This document shows positions 24,013 to 31,905 of a DNA stretch of 64,000 nt, piece by piece (the first letter of the stretch is position 1; each line of letters starts with the position of its first letter). The notes below the pieces were generated by a model. It was not told the origin of the DNA. It did no database searches and worked only from the letters and a program-made list of their open reading frames with translations. The DNA lies in contig DXZQ01000009.1 in the NCBI GenBank assembly GCA_019419585.1, positions 1 through 64,000 of the forward strand. Direction: 5' to 3'. A program made the position numbers and the translations under genes. The stretch comes from Collinsella sp. Its GTDB lineage: Bacteria; Actinomycetota; Coriobacteriia; Coriobacteriales; Coriobacteriaceae.

Positions 24013-24089
24013 TGCGGGGTGGAGCAGTCTGGTAGCTCGCCGGGCTCATAACCCGGAGGTCGTAGGTTCAAATCCTGCCCCCGCGACCA
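24013..24089 (+). tRNA. initiator tRNA-fMet (CAT)
   Basis: The 77-base cloverleaf has acceptor TGCGGGG/CCCCGCG, D arm AGCAGTCTGGTAGCT, anticodon loop CTCATAA, T arm GTAGGTTCAAATCCTGC and an encoded CCA. Initiator features are three G-C pairs at the base of the anticodon stem (GGG/CCC) and a weak 1-72 pair (T1-G72) where elongators have a strong one. The gene closely matches the initiator tRNA of E. coli. Confidence 0.96.
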
Positions 24090-24528
24090 AGACTTTTAGC
24101 AGCTCAGAGGCATTGTTCCTCTGGGCTGTTTTCTTTTTTTGACTTTCAATCTTGGTCGAATTTTGGTCGAAATCAATTTTAAACAGCCTATTTTGAACAG
24201 GGCGCCTGCCTGAACCAGCCAGCACAGAAACAGAGGGTAGGGATTACGGGTTGTAGGATGCCGACGGACAAGCACCATGCTGCCTCAAATCCGCATGGAG
24301 CTTGTCCGGGGCCGCCTCTTTGCCTCAAGGCGGGCAGTGAACTCAGGCAATCGAGCCTCTTCGCATTTGTTCTCTAGGAACTGAGCGACACGCTCCTCGC
24401 AATTAATGTTGCCGTTATATGCGGAATATCAGAAGAGAGATCGCAGGGCGTAAGTCAGTGCATGAAGGGCTGCCCGTCGTTTTGATAATGACATAATTAA
24501 GCGGCAAACTAAAGCGATCGGAGCGACC
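24090..24528. other. tRNA downstream region with terminator and possible coding remnant
   Basis: CAGCTCAGAGG/CCTCTGGGCTG (24100-24128) followed by a T-rich run terminates the tRNA. Two copies of TTGGTCGAA follow near 24152-24172, a pattern often seen where elements integrate at tRNA 3' ends, but no second tRNA end is found. On the minus strand 24285-24429 stays open and encodes ordinary-looking residues (ending RRPRTSSMRI) with no start codon, possibly a gene remnant. Nothing else is recognised before the rpiR-type gene. Confidence 0.45.
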
Positions 24529-25386
24529 ATGATTCTTGATAGCCTGCGTAACAGCGCGTCTTTTAATGAAACCGACCGAGCTATTGCTACCTATCTGCTC
24601 AATCATACCGGCGACCTTAAGACCCTCACTATGGCAAAGCTCGCACAGGAGACTTATACTTCGAACGCGACTATCATCCGCTTTTGCAAGAAACTGGGCC
24701 TAAGCGGCTATCGAGAGTTGATCATGCAACTCATCCAGGAGATAAGCGGGGATTATCTTCTGGCTGCCACCGTTGATCGCAACCGTCCTTTTGACAGCAC
24801 CGACTCAATTGAGGCCATCGAGGGTAACCTTGCGAATCTCTTGAAGGGCATCATAGATCAAACGAAAATCGAGCTCGATAGCGCCAAATTAAGCATAATC
24901 GCTAAGGCGGTTCTTAGCGCCCCACGAATTTACATCTTTGCTAAAGGGGAAAGCTACCTGGCGGGATGCATCTTTCGCAACAATCTTCTTAAGCTCGATC
25001 GTCATGTCACCATGGCAGACGACGGAGGCCTGCAGACGCTGCATGTTAAAAACGGCAAGCCCGGCGACCTGTTTTTATTCCTAAGCTACAGCGGCATTCA
25101 CTATGACTATTCCAAATACGCCGCCACTCTTTCCGAACGCGGAGTCAAGCCGTGTTTAATTACGGCGTTTTCTGATTCGGTGCTCGCCAAGCAATGCGAT
25201 ACTGTCTTGCCCATTCCAAAATCAGAACGCGTGATTGGAAAGGTGGCCAATTACTCTTCTTTGATTTCGCTCACGTATACGCTTCAGGTTATTTATTCGC
25301 TTATATTCAATCAGGACTATCAAGAGAACTATCGTGTAAAACGCGAGGCCGATTCGTTCATCTTCACGAGTTTTGCTGAGATCTAG
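24529..25386 (+). CDS. RpiR-family transcriptional regulator (HTH + SIS)
   Basis: The 285-residue regulator has an N-terminal RpiR helix-turn-helix (TMAKLAQETYTSNATIIRFCKKLG, about 35-58) and a C-terminal SIS sugar-phosphate-binding domain (about 115-260, with IFAKGESYLAG and FLSYSGIHYDY). It is convergent with a phospho-alpha-glucosidase/PTS operon and probably controls it, with a sugar phosphate as effector. Codon use is richer in A+T than in the folate and hydrogenase genes, in line with an acquired carbohydrate locus. The ATG follows CGGAG. Confidence 0.88.
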   Translation: MILDSLRNSASFNETDRAIATYLLNHTGDLKTLTMAKLAQETYTSNATIIRFCKKLGLSGYRELIMQLIQEISGDYLLAATVDRNRPFDSTDSIEAIEGNLANLLKGIIDQTKIELDSAKLSIIAKAVLSAPRIYIFAKGESYLAGCIFRNNLLKLDRHVTMADDGGLQTLHVKNGKPGDLFLFLSYSGIHYDYSKYAATLSERGVKPCLITAFSDSVLAKQCDTVLPIPKSERVIGKVANYSSLISLTYTLQVIYSLIFNQDYQENYRVKREADSFIFTSFAEI

Positions 25387-25392
25387 GCATAT

Positions 25393-25434
25393 AAAAGATG
25401 GCCCCAAGGCAATTTTGCCTTGGGGCCATCTTTT
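25393..25434. terminator. bidirectional terminator between rpiR-type gene and GH4 gene
   Basis: A 20-bp perfect stem (AAAAGATGGCCCCAAGGCAA and its complement) with a two-base loop has A and T tails at both sides, so it terminates both convergent genes. Confidence 0.92.
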
Positions 25435-25460
25435 GCGCTTTTGGTATTTGGGCGGTTCCT

Positions 25461-26789
25461 TTACTTCAGCTCAGGCCAATAGCCCTTGTTCGCCTCGATC
25501 ATGTCGTCCAAGACTTCCTTAGCCACGCGTGCTGAGGGAATCGTGCGATTGAGGGTGAAGGCTTCGAGTGCCTTCTGGTAGGAACCTTCGATAACGGCTT
25601 CGACCACAAGGCCTTCACAGGCATCCTGCTGTTCGATAAGGCCCTTATAGAAGCGGGGAATCTTCCCGACGCGAATCGGTTCGGCTCCTCGATCAGTGAT
25701 GTACGCCGGAACCTCGACTGTCGCGTCGTCCGAGAGGTTCTCGATTGCACCATTGTTGGGTACAATCACCAGCTGGCGATGGCGCAGGTCTTTTGCCAGA
25801 GACTTGACGACATCGACAATGAACCTGCCGTGGACGCCTACATAGAACTGCGTGAGATCTACCTTTTCACCACGCTTAAGCGCCGCAGATGCATCGAAGA
25901 TGCGCTTTTCGCGGCCGTTTACAACCTGCATGCCACGCGTGTTATTGATGTCCATGTACTCCACGCAGGCATCGGGCAACAGGTAATACTGGTAATAGGT
26001 GTTGGGGAGGTAATCCTGGAATAGCGTAGAAATCGTTGCCGCATTCTTGAAGGTGTGGGCCCAATCTGGGTCCTTCACCAAGGCGTCATTGAGGCTTGCT
26101 TCGGAAATATAACCGTATTTACGCACGTGCTCTTTGAGCTTATCCGTAACATCGACGCCCTTGCAACGTACGTTGGTAAACCACCCAAAATGATTGAGGC
26201 CAAAGTAGTCGACCTCAATGTCGTCGAGTTCGCAGCCTAAAATCTCTGCCATGCGGGCTTCAATCTCCACTGGCATATCGCAGATGTCAAGAATGCGAGC
26301 GTTAGGACGCAGCTTGTGCATTGCCTTGGCTACGATGGCAGCGGGGTTGGAGTAGTTGACGATCCAGTAGTCCTTGCAGGCATACTCCTCGCAGAAATCG
26401 ACAAGCTCGCACATGGGGAAGATGGTTCTCATGCCATATGCCATGCCACCTGCTCCGCAGGTCTCTTGACCGACTACGCCATGGCGCAGGCTGATTTGCT
26501 CATCCTGGATACGCATCTTGAGCCCACCCACACGCATCTGCGCCATAACAAAGTTCGCATCTGTAAACGCCTCTTTGGGGTCGACGGTTACATGCAAGGG
26601 GATCTCGGGAGCAAGGTCATCGATAACCGCTTTAACCACCACGGCGACTGTGTCTTGGCGCTCCTCGTCGATGTCATAGAGCCAAAGCTCGCGTATTCCT
26701 AATTCATCCTTTTGGTCGATCAGGTCTTTGACGATGCCAGCGGTATAGGTGCTGCCGCCGCCGCAGATGACAATCTTGTATCCGTTCAT
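25461..26789 (-). CDS. 6-phospho-alpha-glucosidase (GH4, MalH/GlvA type)
   Basis: This is a glycoside hydrolase family 4 enzyme of 442 residues, the length of GlvA. GH4 enzymes need NAD+ and a divalent metal and cleave phosphorylated disaccharides made by the PTS. The NAD loop VICGGGSTYTAGIVKDL is N-terminal, ILDICDMP and GLNHFGWF carry the metal/substrate residues, and VPNNGAIENL follows. The ATG at 26789 is chosen because GAAAGG lies about ten bases upstream; ATG 26798 would be too close to it. Together with the upstream EIICB it forms a maltose- or alpha-glucoside-type uptake and cleavage operon. Confidence 0.9.
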   Translation of the reverse strand: MNGYKIVICGGGSTYTAGIVKDLIDQKDELGIRELWLYDIDEERQDTVAVVVKAVIDDLAPEIPLHVTVDPKEAFTDANFVMAQMRVGGLKMRIQDEQISLRHGVVGQETCGAGGMAYGMRTIFPMCELVDFCEEYACKDYWIVNYSNPAAIVAKAMHKLRPNARILDICDMPVEIEARMAEILGCELDDIEVDYFGLNHFGWFTNVRCKGVDVTDKLKEHVRKYGYISEASLNDALVKDPDWAHTFKNAATISTLFQDYLPNTYYQYYLLPDACVEYMDINNTRGMQVVNGREKRIFDASAALKRGEKVDLTQFYVGVHGRFIVDVVKSLAKDLRHRQLVIVPNNGAIENLSDDATVEVPAYITDRGAEPIRVGKIPRFYKGLIEQQDACEGLVVEAVIEGSYQKALEAFTLNRTIPSARVAKEVLDDMIEANKGYWPELK

Positions 26790-26808
26790 GTTGTTCATGC
26801 CTTTCAAA

Positions 26809-27078
26809 TCAAATTGAGCTGCAGACAATCTTGGTCACTATCTGCACGAAGTAGGTAGCGATGTTGATGACCGCCGCCATTCCTGCAATGCTGCCTGCGT
26901 CCGCGTGCCTTCCTGAACGCCGGGTCCAAACCGCAGCGAGTAGACCCAGGAGCGGCCAGATAAAACCACATGCGAATGCAGCCATAAGTACGAGAAGACC
27001 CCTTGTCGACTTTTCTTTGTACATGTTGAGCAGGCGTTCGAACATGCCTCGGATTGAATGAAACGTTTTGGTCAACAT
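26809..27078 (-). CDS. small two-TM protein of the alpha-glucoside PTS operon
   Basis: This 89-residue protein is not matched to a named family. It has a basic N-terminus (KTFHSIRGMFERLLNMYKEK), one hydrophobic segment at about 27-50 (GLLVLMAAFACGFIWPLLGLLAAV), a charged loop and a second at about 62-85. GAGGAGA precedes the ATG. It lies 45 bases after the EIICB gene and 19 bases before the GH4 gene in the same direction, so it is very likely translated as part of the operon. A helper role for the PTS permease is only a guess from position. Confidence 0.65.
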   Translation of the reverse strand: MLTKTFHSIRGMFERLLNMYKEKSTRGLLVLMAAFACGFIWPLLGLLAAVWTRRSGRHADAGSIAGMAAVINIATYFVQIVTKIVCSSI

Positions 27079-27123
27079 GAGGTCTCCTCGCTTATCGCTT
27101 ATCGCTTATCGATTAAGCGACTG

Positions 27124-28686
27124 TTAATCTTCCAGATTAAGGATGGGACGCAGCAGGTCGTAGACGGAGTGCACGTTGGTTCCCACGACAATTTGGACAT
27201 TGGTGCCGTTCTTAAACAGGCCCTTGTCGATAGCCTTCTTGATGGTCTCTTCGTTGACCTTGTTGGGATCTTTGACTTCGACACGGAGACGAGTCATGCA
27301 GCAGCCCATGGTGTTGATATTGTCCTTGCCGCCAAGGCCGTTGATGATGTTCTGCACCATCTCCTGCTGTTTTGCGTCGACTTCCGGAGTTCCGGAGGAC
27401 TCGAGAGCATTGTTGTTTCCGGAGACTTCTGCAGACCACTCTGCGGAACGGCCGGGCGTCATGAGGTTGAGTTTCTTGATCACCATCGCCAGAACGATGA
27501 ACGAAACGGCGGCAAACACGATGCCCAAGACGATGTAAATCGGGAACTTGGTGACGCCCATTGGCAAAGGCAGGCCGAGCGTGAGCAGCTCGATGCCACC
27601 GTACATGTTAAGCAAGCGGACTCCCAGGACAAACAGGAGCATCTCGCCCAGTCCGTAGAACAGGCTGTAGGCAACCCAGAGAATCGGAGACGCGAACAGG
27701 ATCATGAAGTCGAGCGGCTCAGTGATGCCGGAGAGCATGGCGGTGATGTAAATGGGCACCAGCATGGCTGCGACAGCTTTTCGATTCTCCGGACGGGAAG
27801 TCGCAATCATTGCGAGCACGGTGCCGAGGGTTACGAATTCCTTGCCAAAGCTGAACATGGCAAAGCGGACAGAGGGGTCGACTGTGGTGAGGGATCCGTC
27901 GGCGATATGGGGAAGCTCGGCATAGAAGATGTTTGCTGCGCCGGAAACACTCTGGCCGGCGACGACCGCCGTGCCGCCAATCGCGGAGTAGTCAAACGGC
28001 ATCCACATAAAGTGGTGCATGCCGAGAGGTACGAGGACGCGGTTCAGGAAGCCGTAAATGAAAACGCCCAGACCACCCGAGGCTGCGATGAATGAAGAAG
28101 CGTTGCTGATGGCGTTGGCGATAGGGGGCCACACGATAGTCGCTCCGATGCCGAAGACAATGCTCAGCGGAACCATCGCCAGAAGGGCCAGGCGAGGTCC
28201 GCCGTAAATCCGGATATACTCCGATACCTTTACGTCGATCAGTTTGTTATAGAGCCAACCGCAGAAGCATCCGATGAGTACGCCGCCGAAGACGTTGACA
28301 TCGGTAACTTGAAGACCCAGTACCGTTGCCTGGCCAGTGCCATACAGACCCATCGCGCCGGCTTTTGCCAGCTGATCGGTGAGCGTCAGGTAGGCGTTGT
28401 TGACATACAGGAACATGAGGTAACTAATAAGTCCAAACACTGCCGCGTTGGATTTTTGCTTCTTTGCGAAGCCTGCCGTAAGGCCGACTGCGAAAATCAC
28501 CGGCAGGTTGCCGATCACCGCGGAGTTGGTTGCCGCGGAGAGCAGCGTGCCCAGATCTGCGACAACTCCGCTGCCGAGCGAGCATACCGTGGCGATGGCC
28601 AAAATGATGCCCGTTACCGAAAGGTACAAAATAGGGTCGACGATAACGCGGCCAAAGTTCTGGAAGGCCGTTTTGACTTTATCCAT
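27124..28686 (-). CDS. PTS EIICB transporter, glucose/maltose family
   Basis: The 520-residue sugar permease is coupled to phosphorylation. The EIIC membrane domain (about 1-400) starts FGRVIVDPILYLSVTGI. The EIIB domain (about 445-520) has the phosphocysteine motif MGCCMTRLRVEV, where the usual CATRLR alanine is methionine and a second cysteine stands in front. No EIIA domain is fused or adjacent, so a shared EIIA elsewhere must supply phosphate. The ATG at 28686 is used; the longer frame has no ribosome site. Operon partners (small membrane protein, GH4) point to maltose-like alpha-glucosides. Confidence 0.9.
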   Translation of the reverse strand: MDKVKTAFQNFGRVIVDPILYLSVTGIILAIATVCSLGSGVVADLGTLLSAATNSAVIGNLPVIFAVGLTAGFAKKQKSNAAVFGLISYLMFLYVNNAYLTLTDQLAKAGAMGLYGTGQATVLGLQVTDVNVFGGVLIGCFCGWLYNKLIDVKVSEYIRIYGGPRLALLAMVPLSIVFGIGATIVWPPIANAISNASSFIAASGGLGVFIYGFLNRVLVPLGMHHFMWMPFDYSAIGGTAVVAGQSVSGAANIFYAELPHIADGSLTTVDPSVRFAMFSFGKEFVTLGTVLAMIATSRPENRKAVAAMLVPIYITAMLSGITEPLDFMILFASPILWVAYSLFYGLGEMLLFVLGVRLLNMYGGIELLTLGLPLPMGVTKFPIYIVLGIVFAAVSFIVLAMVIKKLNLMTPGRSAEWSAEVSGNNNALESSGTPEVDAKQQEMVQNIINGLGGKDNINTMGCCMTRLRVEVKDPNKVNEETIKKAIDKGLFKNGTNVQIVVGTNVHSVYDLLRPILNLED

Positions 28687-29394
28687 CTCTTCCCCTCTCT
28701 TAACTAATCTCGGGGACTTGCCCCTTGGGCAGAGGAGGCGCTCACATGCTTGCCGGCGTTGGATGTTGATGTCCACCTCTGTTTACTGGCTTCATGATAG
28801 TTAGAGTGTTCACAAAACATGTGGGACGGAACAAACGGTGCTTAAAACGAGCTCGGCTAGTCTTTTTCGCTGTTACCATCTTTCCATTTCGGCCAGCGGT
28901 ATACATTTTTAGGCAAACGGCTTTGGGTGCGAGCGGCTAGCCGTGTCTTGATTTGCCAGGTCCGTCTCTATTCGCATTGGGCTTGCGTGAAGTTTGGATA
29001 TTGAGGAGACGTTCCGACTCTTGCCGTCCGGGCATCCTGGATGAAAGGAGGAGGAGTCGGAAAAGCTCTTCCCAACAGAGGACTATGAATACAGGCTGGA
29101 TCCGTCGTATGAGCCAAAGGACGAAGGAAGAACAGACGCTATGCCTCCAGCAGAGCCCAGGAACAACCGGGTGTTCTCTCTGCTCCAGAAATACAACCGG
29201 CATGGTCTTCTGGTTCCAGTTGGCGCCGACCATATGTGGAACGCGGCGATGGAGAGCAAGTTCTGCCGGTTGACGCTCCTCGGCAAGCATTATCGAAGGC
29301 TTGCGGACCAGGGCCTACTTTGACATGTTGACTAACGAGGCTTTCAGCGATCATGCTCAAACTTTAGGGCTTGTGGCAAGAGGTCGGATAACGC
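28687..29394. other. 708-base region with a broken ORF and no intact gene
   Basis: The first 250 bases should contain the promoter of the PTS operon (minus strand), but no strong hexamer pair is evident. The remainder holds the degenerate frame described at 28991-29323. It is transitional between the sugar operon and the ORF6N/integrase zone. Confidence 0.5.
28991..29323 (+). pseudogene. unrecognised protein fragment with an in-frame stop
   Basis: One reading frame encodes LDIEETFRLLPSGHPG, then a TGA at 29042, then 92 further codons without a proper start, ending in HMWNAAMESKFCRLTLLGKH and a short tail before the stop at 29321. Composition and charge pattern look like real protein rather than a shadow frame, and the two halves are in the same frame. 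I do not recognise the family. It is best read as the eroded 3' end of a gene. Confidence 0.45.
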
Positions 29395-30351
29395 TCAAGC
29401 CGTTTGATGCTCATCGAGGAGCTTTAGCTTCTCGATGAGCATCTTCGTCAGCTCCTCGTCTTGGATGAGGTCTATGCCGAAGCACTTCTTTCCCGCGTCC
29501 TTGAGGGATGCGCCGATGTGATACGCGGTCGCACCGTCGAGGATAAGGAAGCGGTCGTGGAACGTTCTGGTGCGGCGGACGGTGAGCTGCGGGTACTGTG
29601 CGTTGAACACGTCGACATCGCCTTGCGTGAGCCGGTTGCCGGACGTGTAGACGGTCACCGCGACGCCCTTGCGCTTCTTTGCGAGGATGTTCAGGGTGTG
29701 GACATCTACGTAGCCATCCACGAGGGAGATTTCGCGCTCGGCGCGGCCCACGAGATCTGTCAGCAGGCTGAAGGCGTCGAACATCTGCCCGGCGAAGAAG
29801 ATCCGCTGGGGTTTCTCGACCTCGCCTTCGAGCAGGCGGAACACCTGGTTGAAACGCTCGTCGGTCGATTGCTGAAACGCCGCCTGACTCAACTCGACAC
29901 CGCGCAGCCGCTCAAACAGGGTGGCATTTTCGGCGAGGAGGTGGCGCATGGCGACAAACGCCCTCATGATACTGATACTGGTCTGCACCGCCACTTCGCT
30001 GCGTAGCACGCCGGACAGCATGGCTATGCCCTGCTCGGTATAGGCATAGGGGAGGTAACGTCGCCCGCCGCGGCCCTCCATGGTCTTTGAGGTTCCAATT
30101 TGGCACCTCAAAGACTCGTCCTCCTCCTTGGTCAGTTGAAAACGGAAGTCCTCGGGGAATCTGTCGGCGTTGCGTGCGGCGGCGCGGTTGAGATTCTTTG
30201 TCTCTACCTCGTATAACCGAGCGAGATCGGTGTCGAGCATGATTTGCTGCCCACGGACGGTATGGATTAGGGGCTCTATGTTTGCGGAATCGGCCAGGGC
30301 TATTGGCGCGCTCGTTTCGACCGATTCGTCCTCGGCATCAAAATCGCTCAT
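29395..30351 (-). CDS. ORF6N-domain protein with phospholipase-D-like C-terminus
   Basis: The 318-residue protein has an N-terminal ORF6N domain (about 28-115: IHTVRGQQIMLDTDLARLYE, then RNADRFPEDFRFQLT). ORF6N is a DNA-binding type domain typical of phage and mobile elements. A predicted coil follows (ATLFERLRGVELSQAAFQQ). The C-terminal half (about 190-318) looks PLD-like: ISLVDGYVDVHTLNIL and a single motif FHDRFLILD that fits HxKx4D with Lys replaced by Arg. A nuclease or lipid-binding role is an inference. The ATG at 30351 follows GAGGAACC. A 50-base piece of this gene is duplicated at 30907-30957 beside a truncated integrase. Confidence 0.75.
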   Translation of the reverse strand: MSDFDAEDESVETSAPIALADSANIEPLIHTVRGQQIMLDTDLARLYEVETKNLNRAAARNADRFPEDFRFQLTKEEDESLRCQIGTSKTMEGRGGRRYLPYAYTEQGIAMLSGVLRSEVAVQTSISIMRAFVAMRHLLAENATLFERLRGVELSQAAFQQSTDERFNQVFRLLEGEVEKPQRIFFAGQMFDAFSLLTDLVGRAEREISLVDGYVDVHTLNILAKKRKGVAVTVYTSGNRLTQGDVDVFNAQYPQLTVRRTRTFHDRFLILDGATAYHIGASLKDAGKKCFGIDLIQDEELTKMLIEKLKLLDEHQTA

Positions 30352-30486
30352 GGTTCCTCGATTCAAAGATGGGGACGCTCCTGCGTCGAAAGCATTTTAT
30401 CATCCTGGGCTTTGTCGCCTGCCGGTCCAGCGGCGATGACCCCTGACGTTAGGGAGGGAGTGTGCTTCGTCGTGGCGACGTCTGCC

Positions 30487-30903
30487 CTAAGCCTCCCTCG
30501 CCATGACGGTGATCCGGCTCCCGTCGATGGTGATGGGCGCGCCCGCCCCGCGCTGGATCTCCAGGAGATCGGCGGCTTCGCGGTCGTTCCCTCCCATCAT
30601 GCGCGCGTACACGTCCATCGTCATGCTCGACACCTCGTGGCCGAGCCTCCCCTGCACGCTCTTCGGGTCGATGCCGTTGCCGATCAGGAAGGTGGCCTGC
30701 GTATGCCTCAGCTCGTGGAAATCGTAGCCGACGTAGAGCCTCTGCTTGCGGCCGCCCTCCTCGGCCTCCTCCATCCTGCCGAGACCGTGCTCGATGAAGT
30801 GGCCCTTCTGCCACGTCGAGAAGTTGTCGGGGTCGTGGAAGCCGAAGTCGCTGTCCGAGCACACCGGGGTGTCCGGGGTCTGGGAGAGGCCCTGAACCTG
30901 CAT
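30487..30903 (-). pseudogene. truncated tyrosine recombinase (integrase), C-terminal fragment
   Basis: The 138-codon frame has the C-terminal part of a phage-type integrase: HELRHTQATFLIGNG contains the HxxR motif, LGHEVSSMTMDVYARM the final histidine and the nucleophilic tyrosine. The N-terminal DNA-binding domain and the first catalytic arginine are missing. Upstream, the sequence switches into a copy of the middle of the ORF6N gene, so the front was lost by recombination. It cannot be active alone. Confidence 0.8.
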
Positions 30904-30906
30904 CCG

Positions 30907-30957
30907 CCTCGCCTTCGAGCGGGCGGAATATCCGGTCGAAGCGCTCGTCGGTCGAAT
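30907..30957 (-). repeat. partial duplicate of the ORF6N gene fused to the integrase remnant
   Basis: About 50 bases are closely similar to 29819-29869 in the ORF6N gene. Translated in the right frame they give STDERFDRIFRPLEGE against STDERFNQVFRLLEGE. The match ends at the first codons of the integrase fragment. Confidence 0.75.
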
Positions 30958-30974
30958 AGAGTGGTCGGTCTATT

Positions 30975-31038
30975 TCGCACCTTTGTCGCAGTAATGTCGC
31001 ACCTCTGTCGCAGTAATGCCGCACCTTGGCCGCGGTGG
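30975..31038. repeat. 22-bp tandem repeat, about 2.9 copies
   Basis: TCGCACCTTTGTCGCAGTAATG at 30975-30996 is followed by a copy with one change at 30997-31018 and a diverged third copy to about 31038. It lies just upstream (minus strand) of the ORF6N scar. Confidence 0.8.
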
Positions 31039-31192
31039 CATCGATGACCCAAGGGGTTACCCCTTTGTCGCTCCCCATGGCTAACTAATGCCGGCGTGCA
31101 CCGGCGCGGCGTGAATTAGGGAACTCTGCTGTGGGGTTGGGAACCTTTACTGGGGGCTGCCGTTGGCCAAATCCCATCCCGGACATGACGGT

Positions 31193-31231
31193 CCCGTTTC
31201 CGGACATTCGCGGACAGTGTCCGGAAACGGG
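31193..31231. repeat. palindrome with TGTCCGGAAACGGG arms and satellite TGTCCGGAA copies
   Basis: CCCGTTTCCGGACA and TGTCCGGAAACGGG form a perfect 14-bp stem. Further direct copies of TGTCCGGAA follow near 31239 and 31259. No gene is recognised between 31040 and 31387. Confidence 0.75.
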
Positions 31232-31387
31232 CTAAAAATGTCCGGAAAAGGGATGAAATGTCCGGAATTGCGGGGTTGGCCCACGCCCGGGCTGCCGTGG
31301 CGCGGTCCTCGGTATGACGGCGGGGCGATGCCGTCGGCCTGTCCGCTTTTCCACTCGGGCTTCTGGTCTCTAGCCTCTCAAACAAAA

Positions 31388-31764
31388 TCTCGATCTGTAA
31401 CAGGTGGGCCCGATTTGGGTGGCTAGATGTTACAGATCGAGACAGGCCAGCGCGCCGGTTTCCGTTTATCTAAATCTGTAACACGAGGGACGGATTTTGC
31501 CGAGTAACTGTTACAGATCTAGATCTTTCGGCAGGCTAGATTGGTTTGTCTCGATCTGTAACAGTAAAGGGGCAAAAGTCGGTCTAGATGTTACAGATTG
31601 AGATGTTTGGTCAGACCGAGCTTGTTCGTCTCGATTTGTAACATCTAGGGTCGTTTTTGGTCTGTAGTTGTTACAGATCGAGATTTTCCGACGGAACGCT
31701 TCCGTTTGTCTCGATCTGTAACAGATAGACCCCGGTTTTGCCGAGTAACTGTTACAGATCGAGA
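31388..31764. repeat. array of five palindromic TGTAAC/GTTACA units, 80-81 bp period
   Basis: Units start at 31388, 31468, 31549, 31629 and 31709, so the period is 80, 81, 80 and 80. Each has arms TCTCGATCTGTAACA and TGTTACAGATCGAGA (AAATC variant in the second) and a 24-27 base loop. The second and fifth loops share TTTTGCCGAGTAAC. Linkers of about 25 bases vary. The same unit occurs at 8082-8298. It fills the space before the OYE-type gene. Confidence 0.93.
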
Positions 31765-31823
31765 CAAACCGACGGGCCGCCCACCCCATCCACCTGCCGC
31801 TACCTGCTATCTGCCGATTTCCG

Positions 31824-31853
31824 TTGCGTCACCGTGCTCCCATGCCATATCCT
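31824..31853 (+). promoter_or_regulatory. candidate promoter of the OYE-type gene
   Basis: TTGCGT at 31824-31829 and TATCCT at 31848-31853 are 18 bases apart, 52 bases before the start codon. Each hexamer matches four of six consensus positions. Confidence 0.3.
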
Positions 31854-31905
31854 TTAGACAACTACGCGGCATCATCGCCGCCGCGCCTACAAGAGAGGAA
31901 TGTCC

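Noticed and set aside
23817..24071. N-terminal extension of the pantothenate kinase
   Set aside because: It would read through the opposite strand of the initiator tRNA and place 85 extra residues before the phosphate-binding loop. The ATG at 23816 has a ribosome site.
31116..31385. 89-codon minus-strand ORF
   Set aside because: It reads through the TGTCCGGA repeat cluster, has low-complexity content and no ribosome site.
31388..31764. CRISPR array
   Set aside because: The period is regular, but the constant part is a palindrome split by a variable loop. There are no identical 25-40 base direct repeats and no cas genes.
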